A stretch of DNA of 64,000 nucleotides from Streptomyces reniochalinae. GTDB taxonomy: Bacteria; Actinomycetota; Actinomycetes; Streptomycetales; Streptomycetaceae. The notes below the pieces were generated by a model, which saw only the letters and a list, made by a program, of their open reading frames with translations, did no database searches and was not told the origin of the DNA. Made by a program: the position numbers and the translations under genes. Location: contig NZ_QOIM01000046.1 in the NCBI RefSeq assembly GCF_003323735.1, positions 1 through 64,000 of the forward strand, written 5' to 3'. This document shows positions 1 to 8,602 of this stretch, one piece after another. Each line of letters starts with the position of its first letter. Within the stretch, counting starts at the first letter, position 1.

Positions 1-107
1 TCGGCCACCTCCACACCCACGGCATCCCCCTCAACTGGAACACCCTCCTCCCACCCACCCACCACACCCCCCTCCCCACCTACGCCTTCCAACACCACCA
101 CTACTGG
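1..107 (+). repeat. Copy A of a perfect 107 bp inverted repeat inside two PKS genes
   Basis: Bases 1-107 match the reverse complement of 20543-20649 at every position by eye. Both copies encode the post-AT linker ending in TYAFQHHHYW. Identity includes silent positions and ends just after the tryptophan codon here, while its left end lies outside the window. Confidence 0.9.
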
Positions 108-3100
108 GCCGACGCGGTCAGCGCCGGGACCGATCCGGTCGCGGCAGGGCTGGGTGCCCTCGAGCACCCGCTGCTGAGCGCGGTGGTCACCGAGCCGGAT
201 TCGGACGGATTCGCGTTGACCGGGAGGTTGTCGCTCGGCGGCCAGCAGTGGCTGGCCGACCACCAGGTGCTGGGCACGGTGCTGATGCCGGGTACCGGAC
301 TGCTGGAGTTGGTGTTGCAGGCCGGGCGTGAAGCGGAATGCCCGGTGGTGCAGGAACTCACCCTGCACGCGCCGATGGTTGTCGGGCCGCACGGTGGGTT
401 GCAGGTGCGCGTGTCCGTGGGGCGTGCCGAATCCGGTGCGCGGAGCGTGCGCATTCACAGCCACCACGAGTCCGACACCTCCGCCGGGTGGGTCCTGCAC
501 GCGGAGGGTGTGCTGTCCGCGACCTCTCCCCGCCCTGTGACCGGGCTGGAGTCGTGGCCTCCCGCCGGAGCCGACGTCGTTCCCGTCGAGGACGCGTACG
601 ACCGCTTGGCCGAGCTGGGGCTGGAGTACGGCCCGCTGTTCCAGGGCCTGCGTTCGGCGTGGCGCACCGCGGGCGAGGTGTACGCCGAGGTCGCGTTGGA
701 CGAGCGGGCCCATGGCGACGTCGCCGGGTATGCGCTCCACCCGGCACTGCTGGACGCCGCCCTGCACGCCATCCTGCTGGGTGACTTCGTTCCTGGTGCG
801 GAGCCCGGGCAGCCGTGGCTGCCGTTCAGCTGGTCCGACGTCGATCTGCATGCCGACGGCGCGACCGCGTTGCGTGTGCGGATCGGCGAAGGCGGGCAGC
901 CCAACTCCGTATCCGTGACGGTTGCCGACCCGATGGGCGCGCTGGTGGCCCACGCCGGGACGCTGAACCTGCGCCCGGTGCTGCCGGACCAGCTCGCGTC
1001 GGCCGGGGCGAAGGACGATCCGTTGTTCCGTCTGGAGTGGACGGAGGCGGGCCGCGCGGAGGAGGGGCGGGCGCTGGAGGGGATGGGCCTTGTCGGTGAG
1101 GGTCTGCCTCCTGCGGGTGGGGTGGCGTGTCATGCCTCGCTGGGTGCTCTGGCCGACAGTGGCAGCGTTCCCGAGTGTGTGGTGTTGACCGTTGCGGAGT
1201 CGGGCGGGGAGGTACCGGAGGCGACCCGTCGCGTCGCGGAGACGGTGCTTGGGCAGGTTCAGGCGTTCTTGGCGGATGACCGGTTCGCCGAGTCCCGGTT
1301 GGTGGTGGTGACGCGGAGCGCGGTTGTGGTGGAGCCGGGTGAGGAGTTCGCGCCGGCCTCGGCGCCGGTGTGGGGTTTGGTGCGTGCGGCGCAGGCCGAG
1401 CACGCGGATCGGTTCGTGCTGGTGGATGTGGATGTGGATGTGGATGTGGATGGGGCGTCGGCGTCGGTGGGTGTGGTTGCGGGTGCGCTGGCGTCCGGTG
1501 AGCCGGAGGTGGCGGTGCGGTCGGGTCGGGTGCTGGTGCCTCGTCTGGTGCGGGTGGCCGCTGCGGCGCATGAGGTGCCCGTGGTTGATCCGGCGGGCAC
1601 CGTGTTGATCACCGGTGGTACCGGCGGTTTGGGTGCGTTGGTGGCCCGTCATCTTGTGCTTGAGCGTGGTGTGCGCCATCTGCTGTTGGTGAGTCGTAGT
1701 GGTTCCGATGCGCCGGGCGCTGCGGAGTTGTCGGCTGAGTTGGTTGCGGCGGGTGCGTCGGTGGATGTGAGGGCGTGTGATGTCACGGATCGGGGCGCGC
1801 TTTCGGAGGTGATTGGGTCTGTTTCGGTGGAGCATCCGTTGGTGGGTGTGGTGCATGCTGCCGGGGTCGGGGATACCGGGTTGATCGAGTCGGTGTCGGT
1901 GGAGCGTCTGGCTGGTGTGTTCGGGCCGAAGGTTGATGCGGCGTGGTTTTTGCATGAGCTGACGTGTGAGTTGGATTTGGCGTTCTTTGTGTTGTTCTCG
2001 TCGGCGGGTGGTTTGGTGTTGCCGGCGGGGCAGGCGTCGTATGCGGCGGCGAATGTGTTCTTGGATGGGTTGGCGGCTTATCGTCGTGGGCTCGGGTTGG
2101 TTGCGACGTCGTTGGCGTTCGGGTTGTGGGAGACGTCGACGGGGTTGACGCGGTGGTTGGGTGACGCTGATGTGGAGCGGATGCGTCGTCAGGGTCTGCC
2201 GGCGTTGTCGGTGGAGGCGGGGCTTGCCGGGTTCGATGCCGGGCTGGCCTCGTCCGAGGCCCTGCTGGTGCCGCTGCGGGTGGATGTCGCCGCGCTGCGC
2301 AAGCGGGTGGACCTGCCCGCCCTGCTGCGCGGACTGGCGCCGCGGGCGCGGCGAGCCGCGCGCACTGCCCCTGGCGGTTCCGGGATCGGGCGTGAGCTGG
2401 CGGCGCGGGAGCCCGCGGAGCGCATGCAGGCGTTGCTGAGCCTGGTCCGGGAGCGGGTCGCTTCCGTTCTCGGCTACCCGTCGTCCGAGATGGTTGAGCA
2501 GAGCAAGGCGTTCCAGGATCTCGGCTTCGACTCGCTGACCGCGGTCGAGCTGCGCAACGAGCTGAACGCGGCGACCGGTCTGCGGTTGCCGGCGACGTTG
2601 GTGTTCGACTATCCGAACGCGCAGGCCGTCGCCGCGTATCTGGACGGCGAGTTCGGTGGCGCCACCGAGGCCGCCCCGGAGGTGGCCGCTCGAGCGGCCG
2701 TCGACGAGCCGATCGCGATCGTGGGCATGGGATGCCGATACCCGGGTGGTGTCGCGACGCCTGAGCAGCTGTGGCAGGTGGTCGCCGACGGCGTGGACGT
2801 CGTCGGCGGGTTCCCGACAGACCGGGGGTGGGACCTGGACGCTCTCTACCACCCGGACCCCGATCACCGCGGGACGACCTACACCCGCCATGGTGGGTTC
2901 CTCCACGACGCCGGGCTCTTCGACGCGGCCTTCTTCGGCATCTCGCCCCGCGAGGCTCTGGCGATGGACCCGCAGCAGCGGTTGCTGCTGGAGACGTCGT
3001 GGGAAGCCGTCGAGCGTGCGGGCATCGACCCGGTGTCGTTGCGCGGGTCGCGTACGGGCGTGTTCTCCGGTGTGATGTACCACGACTACATGTCGCGGCT

Positions 3101-6100
3101 TTCCGGACTCCCCGGTGAGCTGGAGGGACTCATCGGGACCGGCAACTCCGGCAGTGTCGTCTCGGGGCGTGTCGCCTACGCGTTCGGGTTCGAGGGGCCC
3201 GCGGTGACGGTGGACACGGCGTGTTCGTCGTCGTTGGTGGCGCTGCATCTCGCGGTGCAGGCGTTGCGTTCCGGTGAGTGTGATCTGGCGTTGGCCGGTG
3301 GTGTGACGGTGATGGCGTCGCCGTCGACGTTCGTGGACTTCTCCCGGCAGCGCGGGTTGTCTCCTGACGGGCGGTGCAAGGCGTTCGCGGCGGGTGCGGA
3401 CGGCACCGGGTGGAGCGAGGGTGCCGGTGTGCTGATGGTGGAGCGGCTCTCCGACGCCCGCCGCAACGGCCACCCCGTCCTCGCGGTCGTCCGCGGCACG
3501 GCGACCAACCAGGACGGTGCCAGCAACGGACTGACCGCACCCAACGGCCCCTCGCAACAGCGGGTGATCCGCCAGGGGCTGGCCAACGCGGGTCTGTCCG
3601 CGTCGGAGGTGGACGCGGTCGAGGCCCATGGCACCGGGACCACTCTCGGTGACCCGATCGAGGCGCAGGCCCTGATCGCCACGTACGGCCAGGACCGGCC
3701 CGCCGGCCGGCCGGTGTGGCTGGGCTCGGTGAAGTCGAACATGGGCCACACCCAGGCCGCCGCCGGTGTCGGCGGTGTGATCAAGATGGTGATGGCGATG
3801 CGGCACGGTGTGCTGCCGCGGACCCTGCACGTGGACGAGCCATCGCCGCATGTGGACTGGGCCTCCGGCGGGATCGCGCTGCTCACCGAGGCGCGCGAGT
3901 GGACGGAGGACGGCGGGCCGCGTCGGGCCGGTATCTCCTCGTTCGGCATCTCCGGCACCAACGCGCACGTGGTCATCGAACAGCCACCCACGAGCGACGC
4001 GGCCGAAACCGCCACAGCCGCTTTGCCCATGGTGCCGTGGGTGCTCTCGGCGCGGAGCGCCGACGCCCTGCGCGCACAGGCCGAGAAGCTGGCCGCGCAC
4101 GTGTCGGGTGAAGACCTGGACGCCGCGGCTGTGGGTGCGGCGCTGCACGGCACACGGACGCTGCTGGACCACCGAGGCGTGGTCGTCGGCGCGGACCACG
4201 CCGAGTTGGTCGAGGGGCTGCGTGCGCTGGCTGCCGGTGCGGACCGGCCGGGACTGGTCACCGGCACCGGGACCGGCGGCAAGCTCGGGTTCCTCTTCAG
4301 CGGCCAGGGCAGCCAGCGTGCCGGCATGGGCAGGGAACTGGCGCAGACGTTCCCGGTGTTCGCCGACGCGCTGGACGAGGTCGCCGGGGTTCTCGACGCG
4401 CTGCTGCCGCATCCGGTGCGGGAGGTGATGTTCGCCGAACCGGGCTCGGAACTCGCCACGCGGCTGGACGAGACCGCGATGACCCAACCCGCGCTGTTCG
4501 CCTTCGAGGTCGCCCTCCACCGGCTCCTGGCCTCCCTCGGCGTGACCCCCGACGTGGTGGCCGGGCACTCGATCGGTGAGATCGCTGCCGCGCACGTCGC
4601 CGAGGTGTTCTCGCTCCAGGACGCGTGCCGGCTGGTGGCGGCGCGTGCGCGGTTGATGCAGGCCCTGCCCGCGGGCGGAGCGATGCTCGCGGTCGCCGCA
4701 CCCGAGGCGGACGTGCTGCCGCTGCTCGCGGACCACGGGGACCATGTGGGTGTCGCGGCGGTCAACGGGCCCGCCTCGGTGGTGGTCTCGGGCGCCGAGG
4801 ACGTGGTGGAACGGATCGGTGCCGTGCTGGCCGAGCAGGGCGTGCGGACCCAGAGGCTGCGGGTCAGCCATGCGTTCCACTCACCGCTGATGGACCCGAT
4901 GCTCGACGAGTTCGCGGAGGTCTGCTCGTCCCTGACCTGTCGCGAGCCGTCGATTCCGGTGATCTCACACGTGACCGGGCAACCGGCCGTCGAAGGGCAG
5001 CTGACCGATCCCGGCTACTGGCTCGACCACGCGCGGCAACCGGTGCGGTTCGCCGACGGCCTCGCCGCCGCCCGCACGACGGGGGCGTCGGTCTTCTTGG
5101 AGGTCGGGCCCGACGGGGTACTGACAGGGCTGGCGCGGCAGGTGCTGGACGGGACCGGTGTGGTCGTGCCCACGGCGCGCAAGAACCGTGACGAGGTCCA
5201 GGTGTTCGTCGAAGCGCTGGGGCGGCTGCACACCTGTGGCGTGCCCGTCGACTGGACGGCGTACTTCGGGCGGGCCGGCACCACCCATGTGGACCTTCCG
5301 ACCTACGCCTTCCAGCGCGAGCTGTACTGGCTGAACGGCGGCAAGGGCGCGCAGGACGTCTCGTCCGCGGGCCTGGGCAGCATCGAACATCCGCTGCTGT
5401 CCGCCGTCGTACCGTCGCCCGACTCGGACGGCATGGTCTGCATGGGCCGGCTGGCACGCGAAACGCAGCCATGGGTGGCCGACCACATGGTCGGCGACGC
5501 CGTGATCCTGCCCGGCACCGCGCTGGTGGAGATGGTCATCCAGGCGGGTCACGAGGCGGAGAGCCCGGTCCTGGAGGAGCTGACCCTGCGGGCGCCGATG
5601 GCGCTGCCCGAACGCGGGGGCATCCAGGTCCAGATCGTGGTGGGTGCCACGGGCACGGACGCACGGCGTGACGTGGCGCTCTACTCCCGTCCCGACACCG
5701 GCGTCGACGAGCCGTGGGTGCAGCACGCCGAGGGCGTGCTCGCCCCGGCGCTGCCGGTACCCGACCTGGACATGGCCGTCTGGCCGCCGAGGGACGCGGA
5801 GCCGGTCGGCGTCGAGGACTTCTACGCGGAGACGGCAGGACGGGAGGTCGCCTACGGGCCGGTCTTCCAGGGCCTCACGGCGGCGTGGCGTCGCGGAGAA
5901 GAGGTGTTCGCCGAGATCGCCCTGCCCGATCACGCCACCGAGGAGGCCGAACGGTACGGGCTGCACCCCGCGCTGCTCGACGCCGCGTGGCACGCGGTCG
6001 GGCTCGGCGACTACCTGGAGGAGGTCGAACCCGGCACCTCGAACCTGCCGTTCGCGTGGAACCAGGTGGTGCTGCACGCCGTCGGCGCGACCCGGTTGCG

Positions 6101-8135
6101 CGTGCGGGTGGGCTCCGCGGGGGACCGTGGGACGGTACGGCTCGCGGCCACCGACCAGACCGGCGCACCTGTCATCCAGATCGAGCGCCTCGTGATGCGG
6201 CCGGTAGCGGTCGATCAGCTCGGTGCGGCGAGCCCGCGCCACCGGGACAGCCTGTTCCAGCTCGACTGGGCCGCTGTCCCCGGCGGCGAGGGCGGAGCCG
6301 ACCTCACCGTGATCGGTGACGGTCTCCCGGGGCTCTCGGAGCGGCGGGCACCGGACCTCACCGCGCTGACCGAGGTGGACACCGGCTGGGTAGTGGCGAC
6401 GGTCGGCGGCCACGAGAGCGCCCCTAACGCCCCGGACGCGGCGGCGCACACCGCCGCCCAGGAGGCACTGGCCCTGCTGCGTGAGTGGCTGGCCGAGGAC
6501 CGCTTCGCCAAGGCGCGGCTGGCGCTGGTGACCCGGTACGCGGTCGCCGTGGCGCCGGGCGACGATGTGACCCCGGCACAGGCCGCCGTCTGGGGCCTGG
6601 TGCGGGCGGCGCAGGCGGAGAACCCGGACCGGTTCGTGCTGCTGGACGTGGACGACGAGGCGTCCGCCGGGCCGATCCGCGGCGCGCTCGCGACGGGTGA
6701 ACCGCAGCTGGCTGTGCGCGGTGACCAGGTAACGGCGCCGCGGCTCGCCCGTGCCGCCGCACCGCCGTCCGACGTGGACACGCGGGCGTGGGACGCGGAG
6801 GGCACCGTGCTCGTCACCGGCGGAACCGGCGGTCTCGGCGCCGTCCTCGCCCGTCACCTGGTGGCCGAACACGGCGTCCGGCACCTGCTGCTGGTCAGCA
6901 GGAGGGGCGAGCACGCCCCCGGCGCGACCGAACTGCTCGGCGAGCTGACGGACCTGGGCGCCGACGTGCACATCGCGGCGTGCGACGTGACCGACCGCCC
7001 GGCGGTCGCCGCCCTGCTCGACGCGGTGCCGCTCGACCATCCGCTCACCGCCGTGGTCCACACCGCCGGTGTGCTCGACGACGGTACGATCGACGCCCTC
7101 ACCCCCGAGCGGCTGACTGCCGTGCTGCGCCCGAAGGCGGACGCGGCCTGGCACCTGCACGAGCTGACCCGCGGCCAGGACCTGGCGGCGTTCGTGCTGT
7201 TCTCGTCGGTGGCCGGTGTGCTCGGCGGCGCGGGCCAGGGCAACTACGCCGCCGGCAACGCGTTCCTCGACGGACTCGCACAGCACCGCCGCGCGTGCGG
7301 GCTGCCGGCCACATCGCTGGCCTGGGGGCTGTGGGCGGACGCGGGCGGCATGGCACAGCGGCTCGGTGAAGCGGACCTCAGCAGGATGGCGCGGTCCGGG
7401 ATCTCACCGCTGGCGGCCGAGGACGGCCTCGCGCTCTTCGACGCCGCGCTGTCGCACGAGCGCGCGGTGCTCGTGCCGGTCACCCTCGACCTGCGGGTGC
7501 TGGGCGCCGCGGGCGACGCGTTGCCCGCGCTCTTCCGCGGCCTGGTGCGCGGCGGCGCGCGCCGTGCGGCATCCGGTGGCGCCGCGGACGCCGCCGCGTT
7601 CGCCGACCGGCTGGCCGGTCTCGCGCCCGCCGAACGCGAGGTGCTGCTCTCGGACCTGGTCCGAGGCCAGGTCGCCGCGACGCTCGGCTTCGCCGACGGG
7701 GCCGCGATCGCCGATCAGCAGCGGTTCCAGGAGCTCGGTTTCGACTCGCTCACCGCGGTCGAGCTGCGCAACCGGCTCACCGCGGCGACGGGCCTGCGGC
7801 TGCCGGCTACGTTGATCTTCGACTACCCCACGCCTGCCGCGCTGACCGCGTACCTGACCGGCCAGTTCGGTGGGGAAGCCGACGAGGAGTCGGAGGTCCT
7901 GCGGGTGTTCGCCGACCTGGACAAGGTCGCCAACTCGGTGCAGGCGGTCGGCGTGGATGACACGGCACGTGTCCGGATCACCGCGCGGCTCAAGGAGATC
8001 CTTGCCGGCCTCAGCGACGCCTCGCAGACGTCTCACACTGTCAGGGACCAGATCGACTCGGCGAGCGACGACGAGATGTTCGCTTTCATCGACGCCGAAC
8101 TCCTGGACTCGGGCGACAAGGGAGAGGAATCCTGA
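1..8135 (+). CDS. Modular type I polyketide synthase, 5'-truncated by window edge (DH-KR-ACP, then KS-AT-DH-KR-ACP)
   Basis: The reading frame is open from base 3, so the gene begins outside the window; the first bases encode the AT-to-DH linker (PTYAFQHHHYW). Domains by position: DH ~165-985 (HQVLGTVLMP, and DAALH), KR ~1597-2240, ACP ~2440-2650 (Ser codon 2532). The next module is KS ~2706-3980 (DTACSS, Cys codon 3222; HGTGT; KSNMGH), AT ~4280-5110 (GHSIGE and HAFH, the malonyl-CoA signature), DH ~5385-6200, KR ~6800-7440 (LDD, B-type), ACP ~7640-7860 (Ser codon 7746). The last ~80 residues look like a C-terminal docking domain, so the chain passes to another protein; no thioesterase is fused. 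Both modules lack ER and should leave double bonds. The second DH has Asp where the HxxxGxxxxP motif has Gly, with Gly one residue earlier. The first KR has an unusual fingerprint (see findings). Confidence 0.97.
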   Translation, partial: GHLHTHGIPLNWNTLLPPTHHTPLPTYAFQHHHYWADAVSAGTDPVAAGLGALEHPLLSAVVTEPDSDGFALTGRLSLGGQQWLADHQVLGTVLMPGTGLLELVLQAGREAECPVVQELTLHAPMVVGPHGGLQVRVSVGRAESGARSVRIHSHHESDTSAGWVLHAEGVLSATSPRPVTGLESWPPAGADVVPVEDAYDRLAELGLEYGPLFQGLRSAWRTAGEVYAEVALDERAHGDVAGYALHPALLDAALHAILLGDFVPGAEPGQPWLPFSWSDVDLHADGATALRVRIGEGGQPNSVSVTVADPMGALVAHAGTLNLRPVLPDQLASAGAKDDPLFRLEWTEAGRAEEGRALEGMGLVGEGLPPAGGVACHASLGALADSGSVPECVVLTVAESGGEVPEATRRVAETVLGQVQAFLADDRFAESRLVVVTRSAVVVEPGEEFAPASAPVWGLVRAAQAEHADRFVLVDVDVDVDVDGASASVGVVAGALASGEPEVAVRSGRVLVPRLVRVAAAAHEVPVVDPAGTVLITGGTGGLGALVARHLVLERGVRHLLLVSRSGSDAPGAAELSAELVAAGASVDVRACDVTDRGALSEVIGSVSVEHPLVGVVHAAGVGDTGLIESVSVERLAGVFGPKVDAAWFLHELTCELDLAFFVLFSSAGGLVLPAGQASYAAANVFLDGLAAYRRGLGLVATSLAFGLWETSTGLTRWLGDADVERMRRQGLPALSVEAGLAGFDAGLASSEALLVPLRVDVAALRKRVDLPALLRGLAPRARRAARTAPGGSGIGRELAAREPAERMQALLSLVRERVASVLGYPSSEMVEQSKAFQDLGFDSLTAVELRNELNAATGLRLPATLVFDYPNAQAVAAYLDGEFGGATEAAPEVAARAAVDEPIAIVGMGCRYPGGVATPEQLWQVVADGVDVVGGFPTDRGWDLDALYHPDPDHRGTTYTRHGGFLHDAGLFDAAFFGISPREALAMDPQQRLLLETSWEAVERAGIDPVSLRGSRTGVFSGVMYHDYMSRLSGLPGELEGLIGTGNSGSVVSGRVAYAFGFEGPAVTVDTACSSSLVALHLAVQALRSGECDLALAGGVTVMASPSTFVDFSRQRGLSPDGRCKAFAAGADGTGWSEGAGVLMVERLSDARRNGHPVLAVVRGTATNQDGASNGLTAPNGPSQQRVIRQGLANAGLSASEVDAVEAHGTGTTLGDPIEAQALIATYGQDRPAGRPVWLGSVKSNMGHTQAAAGVGGVIKMVMAMRHGVLPRTLHVDEPSPHVDWASGGIALLTEAREWTEDGGPRRAGISSFGISGTNAHVVIEQPPTSDAAETATAALPMVPWVLSARSADALRAQAEKLAAHVSGEDLDAAAVGAALHGTRTLLDHRGVVVGADHAELVEGLRALAAGADRPGLVTGTGTGGKLGFLFSGQGSQRAGMGRELAQTFPVFADALDEVAGVLDALLPHPVREVMFAEPGSELATRLDETAMTQPALFAFEVALHRLLASLGVTPDVVAGHSIGEIAAAHVAEVFSLQDACRLVAARARLMQALPAGGAMLAVAAPEADVLPLLADHGDHVGVAAVNGPASVVVSGAEDVVERIGAVLAEQGVRTQRLRVSHAFHSPLMDPMLDEFAEVCSSLTCREPSIPVISHVTGQPAVEGQLTDPGYWLDHARQPVRFADGLAAARTTGASVFLEVGPDGVLTGLARQVLDGTGVVVPTARKNRDEVQVFVEALGRLHTCGVPVDWTAYFGRAGTTHVDLPTYAFQRELYWLNGGKGAQDVSSAGLGSIEHPLLSAVVPSPDSDGMVCMGRLARETQPWVADHMVGDAVILPGTALVEMVIQAGHEAESPVLEELTLRAPMALPERGGIQVQIVVGATGTDARRDVALYSRPDTGVDEPWVQHAEGVLAPALPVPDLDMAVWPPRDAEPVGVEDFYAETAGREVAYGPVFQGLTAAWRRGEEVFAEIALPDHATEEAERYGLHPALLDAAWHAVGLGDYLEEVEPGTSNLPFAWNQVVLHAVGATRLRVRVGSAGDRGTVRLAATDQTGAPVIQIERLVMRPVAVDQLGAASPRHRDSLFQLDWAAVPGGEGGADLTVIGDGLPGLSERRAPDLTALTEVDTGWVVATVGGHESAPNAPDAAAHTAAQEALALLREWLAEDRFAKARLALVTRYAVAVAPGDDVTPAQAAVWGLVRAAQAENPDRFVLLDVDDEASAGPIRGALATGEPQLAVRGDQVTAPRLARAAAPPSDVDTRAWDAEGTVLVTGGTGGLGAVLARHLVAEHGVRHLLLVSRRGEHAPGATELLGELTDLGADVHIAACDVTDRPAVAALLDAVPLDHPLTAVVHTAGVLDDGTIDALTPERLTAVLRPKADAAWHLHELTRGQDLAAFVLFSSVAGVLGGAGQGNYAAGNAFLDGLAQHRRACGLPATSLAWGLWADAGGMAQRLGEADLSRMARSGISPLAAEDGLALFDAALSHERAVLVPVTLDLRVLGAAGDALPALFRGLVRGGARRAASGGAADAAAFADRLAGLAPAEREVLLSDLVRGQVAATLGFADGAAIADQQRFQELGFDSLTAVELRNRLTAATGLRLPATLIFDYPTPAALTAYLTGQFGGEADEESEVLRVFADLDKVANSVQAVGVDDTARVRITARLKEILAGLSDASQTSHTVRDQIDSASDDEMFAFIDAELLDSGDKGEES
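1422..1451 (+). repeat. Five in-frame copies of GTGGAT in the PKS
   Basis: Five tandem hexanucleotides encode (Val-Asp)5 in the structural half of the first KR. Equivalent linkers in the other KR domains here carry a single LDVD- or LDAD-like segment, so this looks like a slippage expansion. Confidence 0.9.
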
Positions 8136-8140
8136 GGCGC

Positions 8141-8196
8141 AGTCGGCCAGTCGGCCAGTCGGCCAGTCGGCCAGTCGGCCAGTCGGCCAGCCGGCC
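8141..8196. repeat. Tandem repeat, 7 x 8 bp (AGTCGGCC)
   Basis: Six exact copies and one with a single change (AGCCGGCC) lie immediately after the PKS stop codon. Non-coding by position. Confidence 0.95.
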
Positions 8197-8430
8197 AGCA
8201 GCAGTACGGCGCGTGTCCGAACGGCGGTCGGCTGTCCTCCGGGCCTCTCGTCGATGGGGTCACCCGTGACCACCCGGCGAGCGGGCGGCGCAGAGGGACG
8301 CGGCCCGGAGACGGCACGCCGGGGGCACTGCGGGCCGCGGAGGAGCGGCAGCGTGAGGTGGCGGGTTGGAACGGCAGGCCCGCACCGGGCGTTCGCCCAG
8401 GGCGCCGCGCGCCGTTCCGTCCACCGCAAC

Positions 8431-8494
8431 GGAGGCGCACCGGGACGGAGGCGCACCGGGACGGAGGCGCACCGGGACGGAGGCGCACCGGGAC
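8431..8494. repeat. Tandem repeat, 4 x 16 bp (GGAGGCGCACCGGGAC)
   Basis: Four exact copies end seven bases before the strongest hairpin of the spacer. Confidence 0.95.
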
Positions 8495-8500
8495 GGCCGA

Positions 8501-8538
8501 AGGGCGCCCCCGCCGTGACAACGGCGGGAAGGCGCCCT
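8501..8538. terminator. Bidirectional terminator hairpin
   Basis: Two 8 bp stems (AGGGCGCC with GGCGCCCT, CCCGCCGT with ACGGCGGG), split by a 2-base AA bulge, enclose a GACA loop. It lies between convergent genes. There is no T-tract, as usual for actinobacterial terminators. Confidence 0.8.
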
Positions 8539-8569
8539 GGGCCGCGGCAGCGGCCTGCCGCACGTGAGC

Positions 8570-8595
8570 GCGGGCCCGCCTCGCGGCGGGCCCGC
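8570..8595. terminator. Hairpin just after the NRPS stop codon
   Basis: An 11 bp perfect stem (GCGGGCCCGCC / GGCGGGCCCGC) with a TCGC loop ends 7 bases from the NRPS stop codon. Probably the terminator of the minus-strand operon. Confidence 0.7.
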
Positions 8596-8602
8596 GGCGT
8601 GC

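Larger units (their letters stand above)
8136..8602. other. Intergenic spacer between convergent PKS and NRPS genes
   Basis: No gene is supported here. The spacer holds a 7-copy 8 bp tandem repeat, a 4-copy 16 bp tandem repeat and two strong hairpins, listed separately. It sits where two converging biosynthetic transcripts end. Confidence 0.8.
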
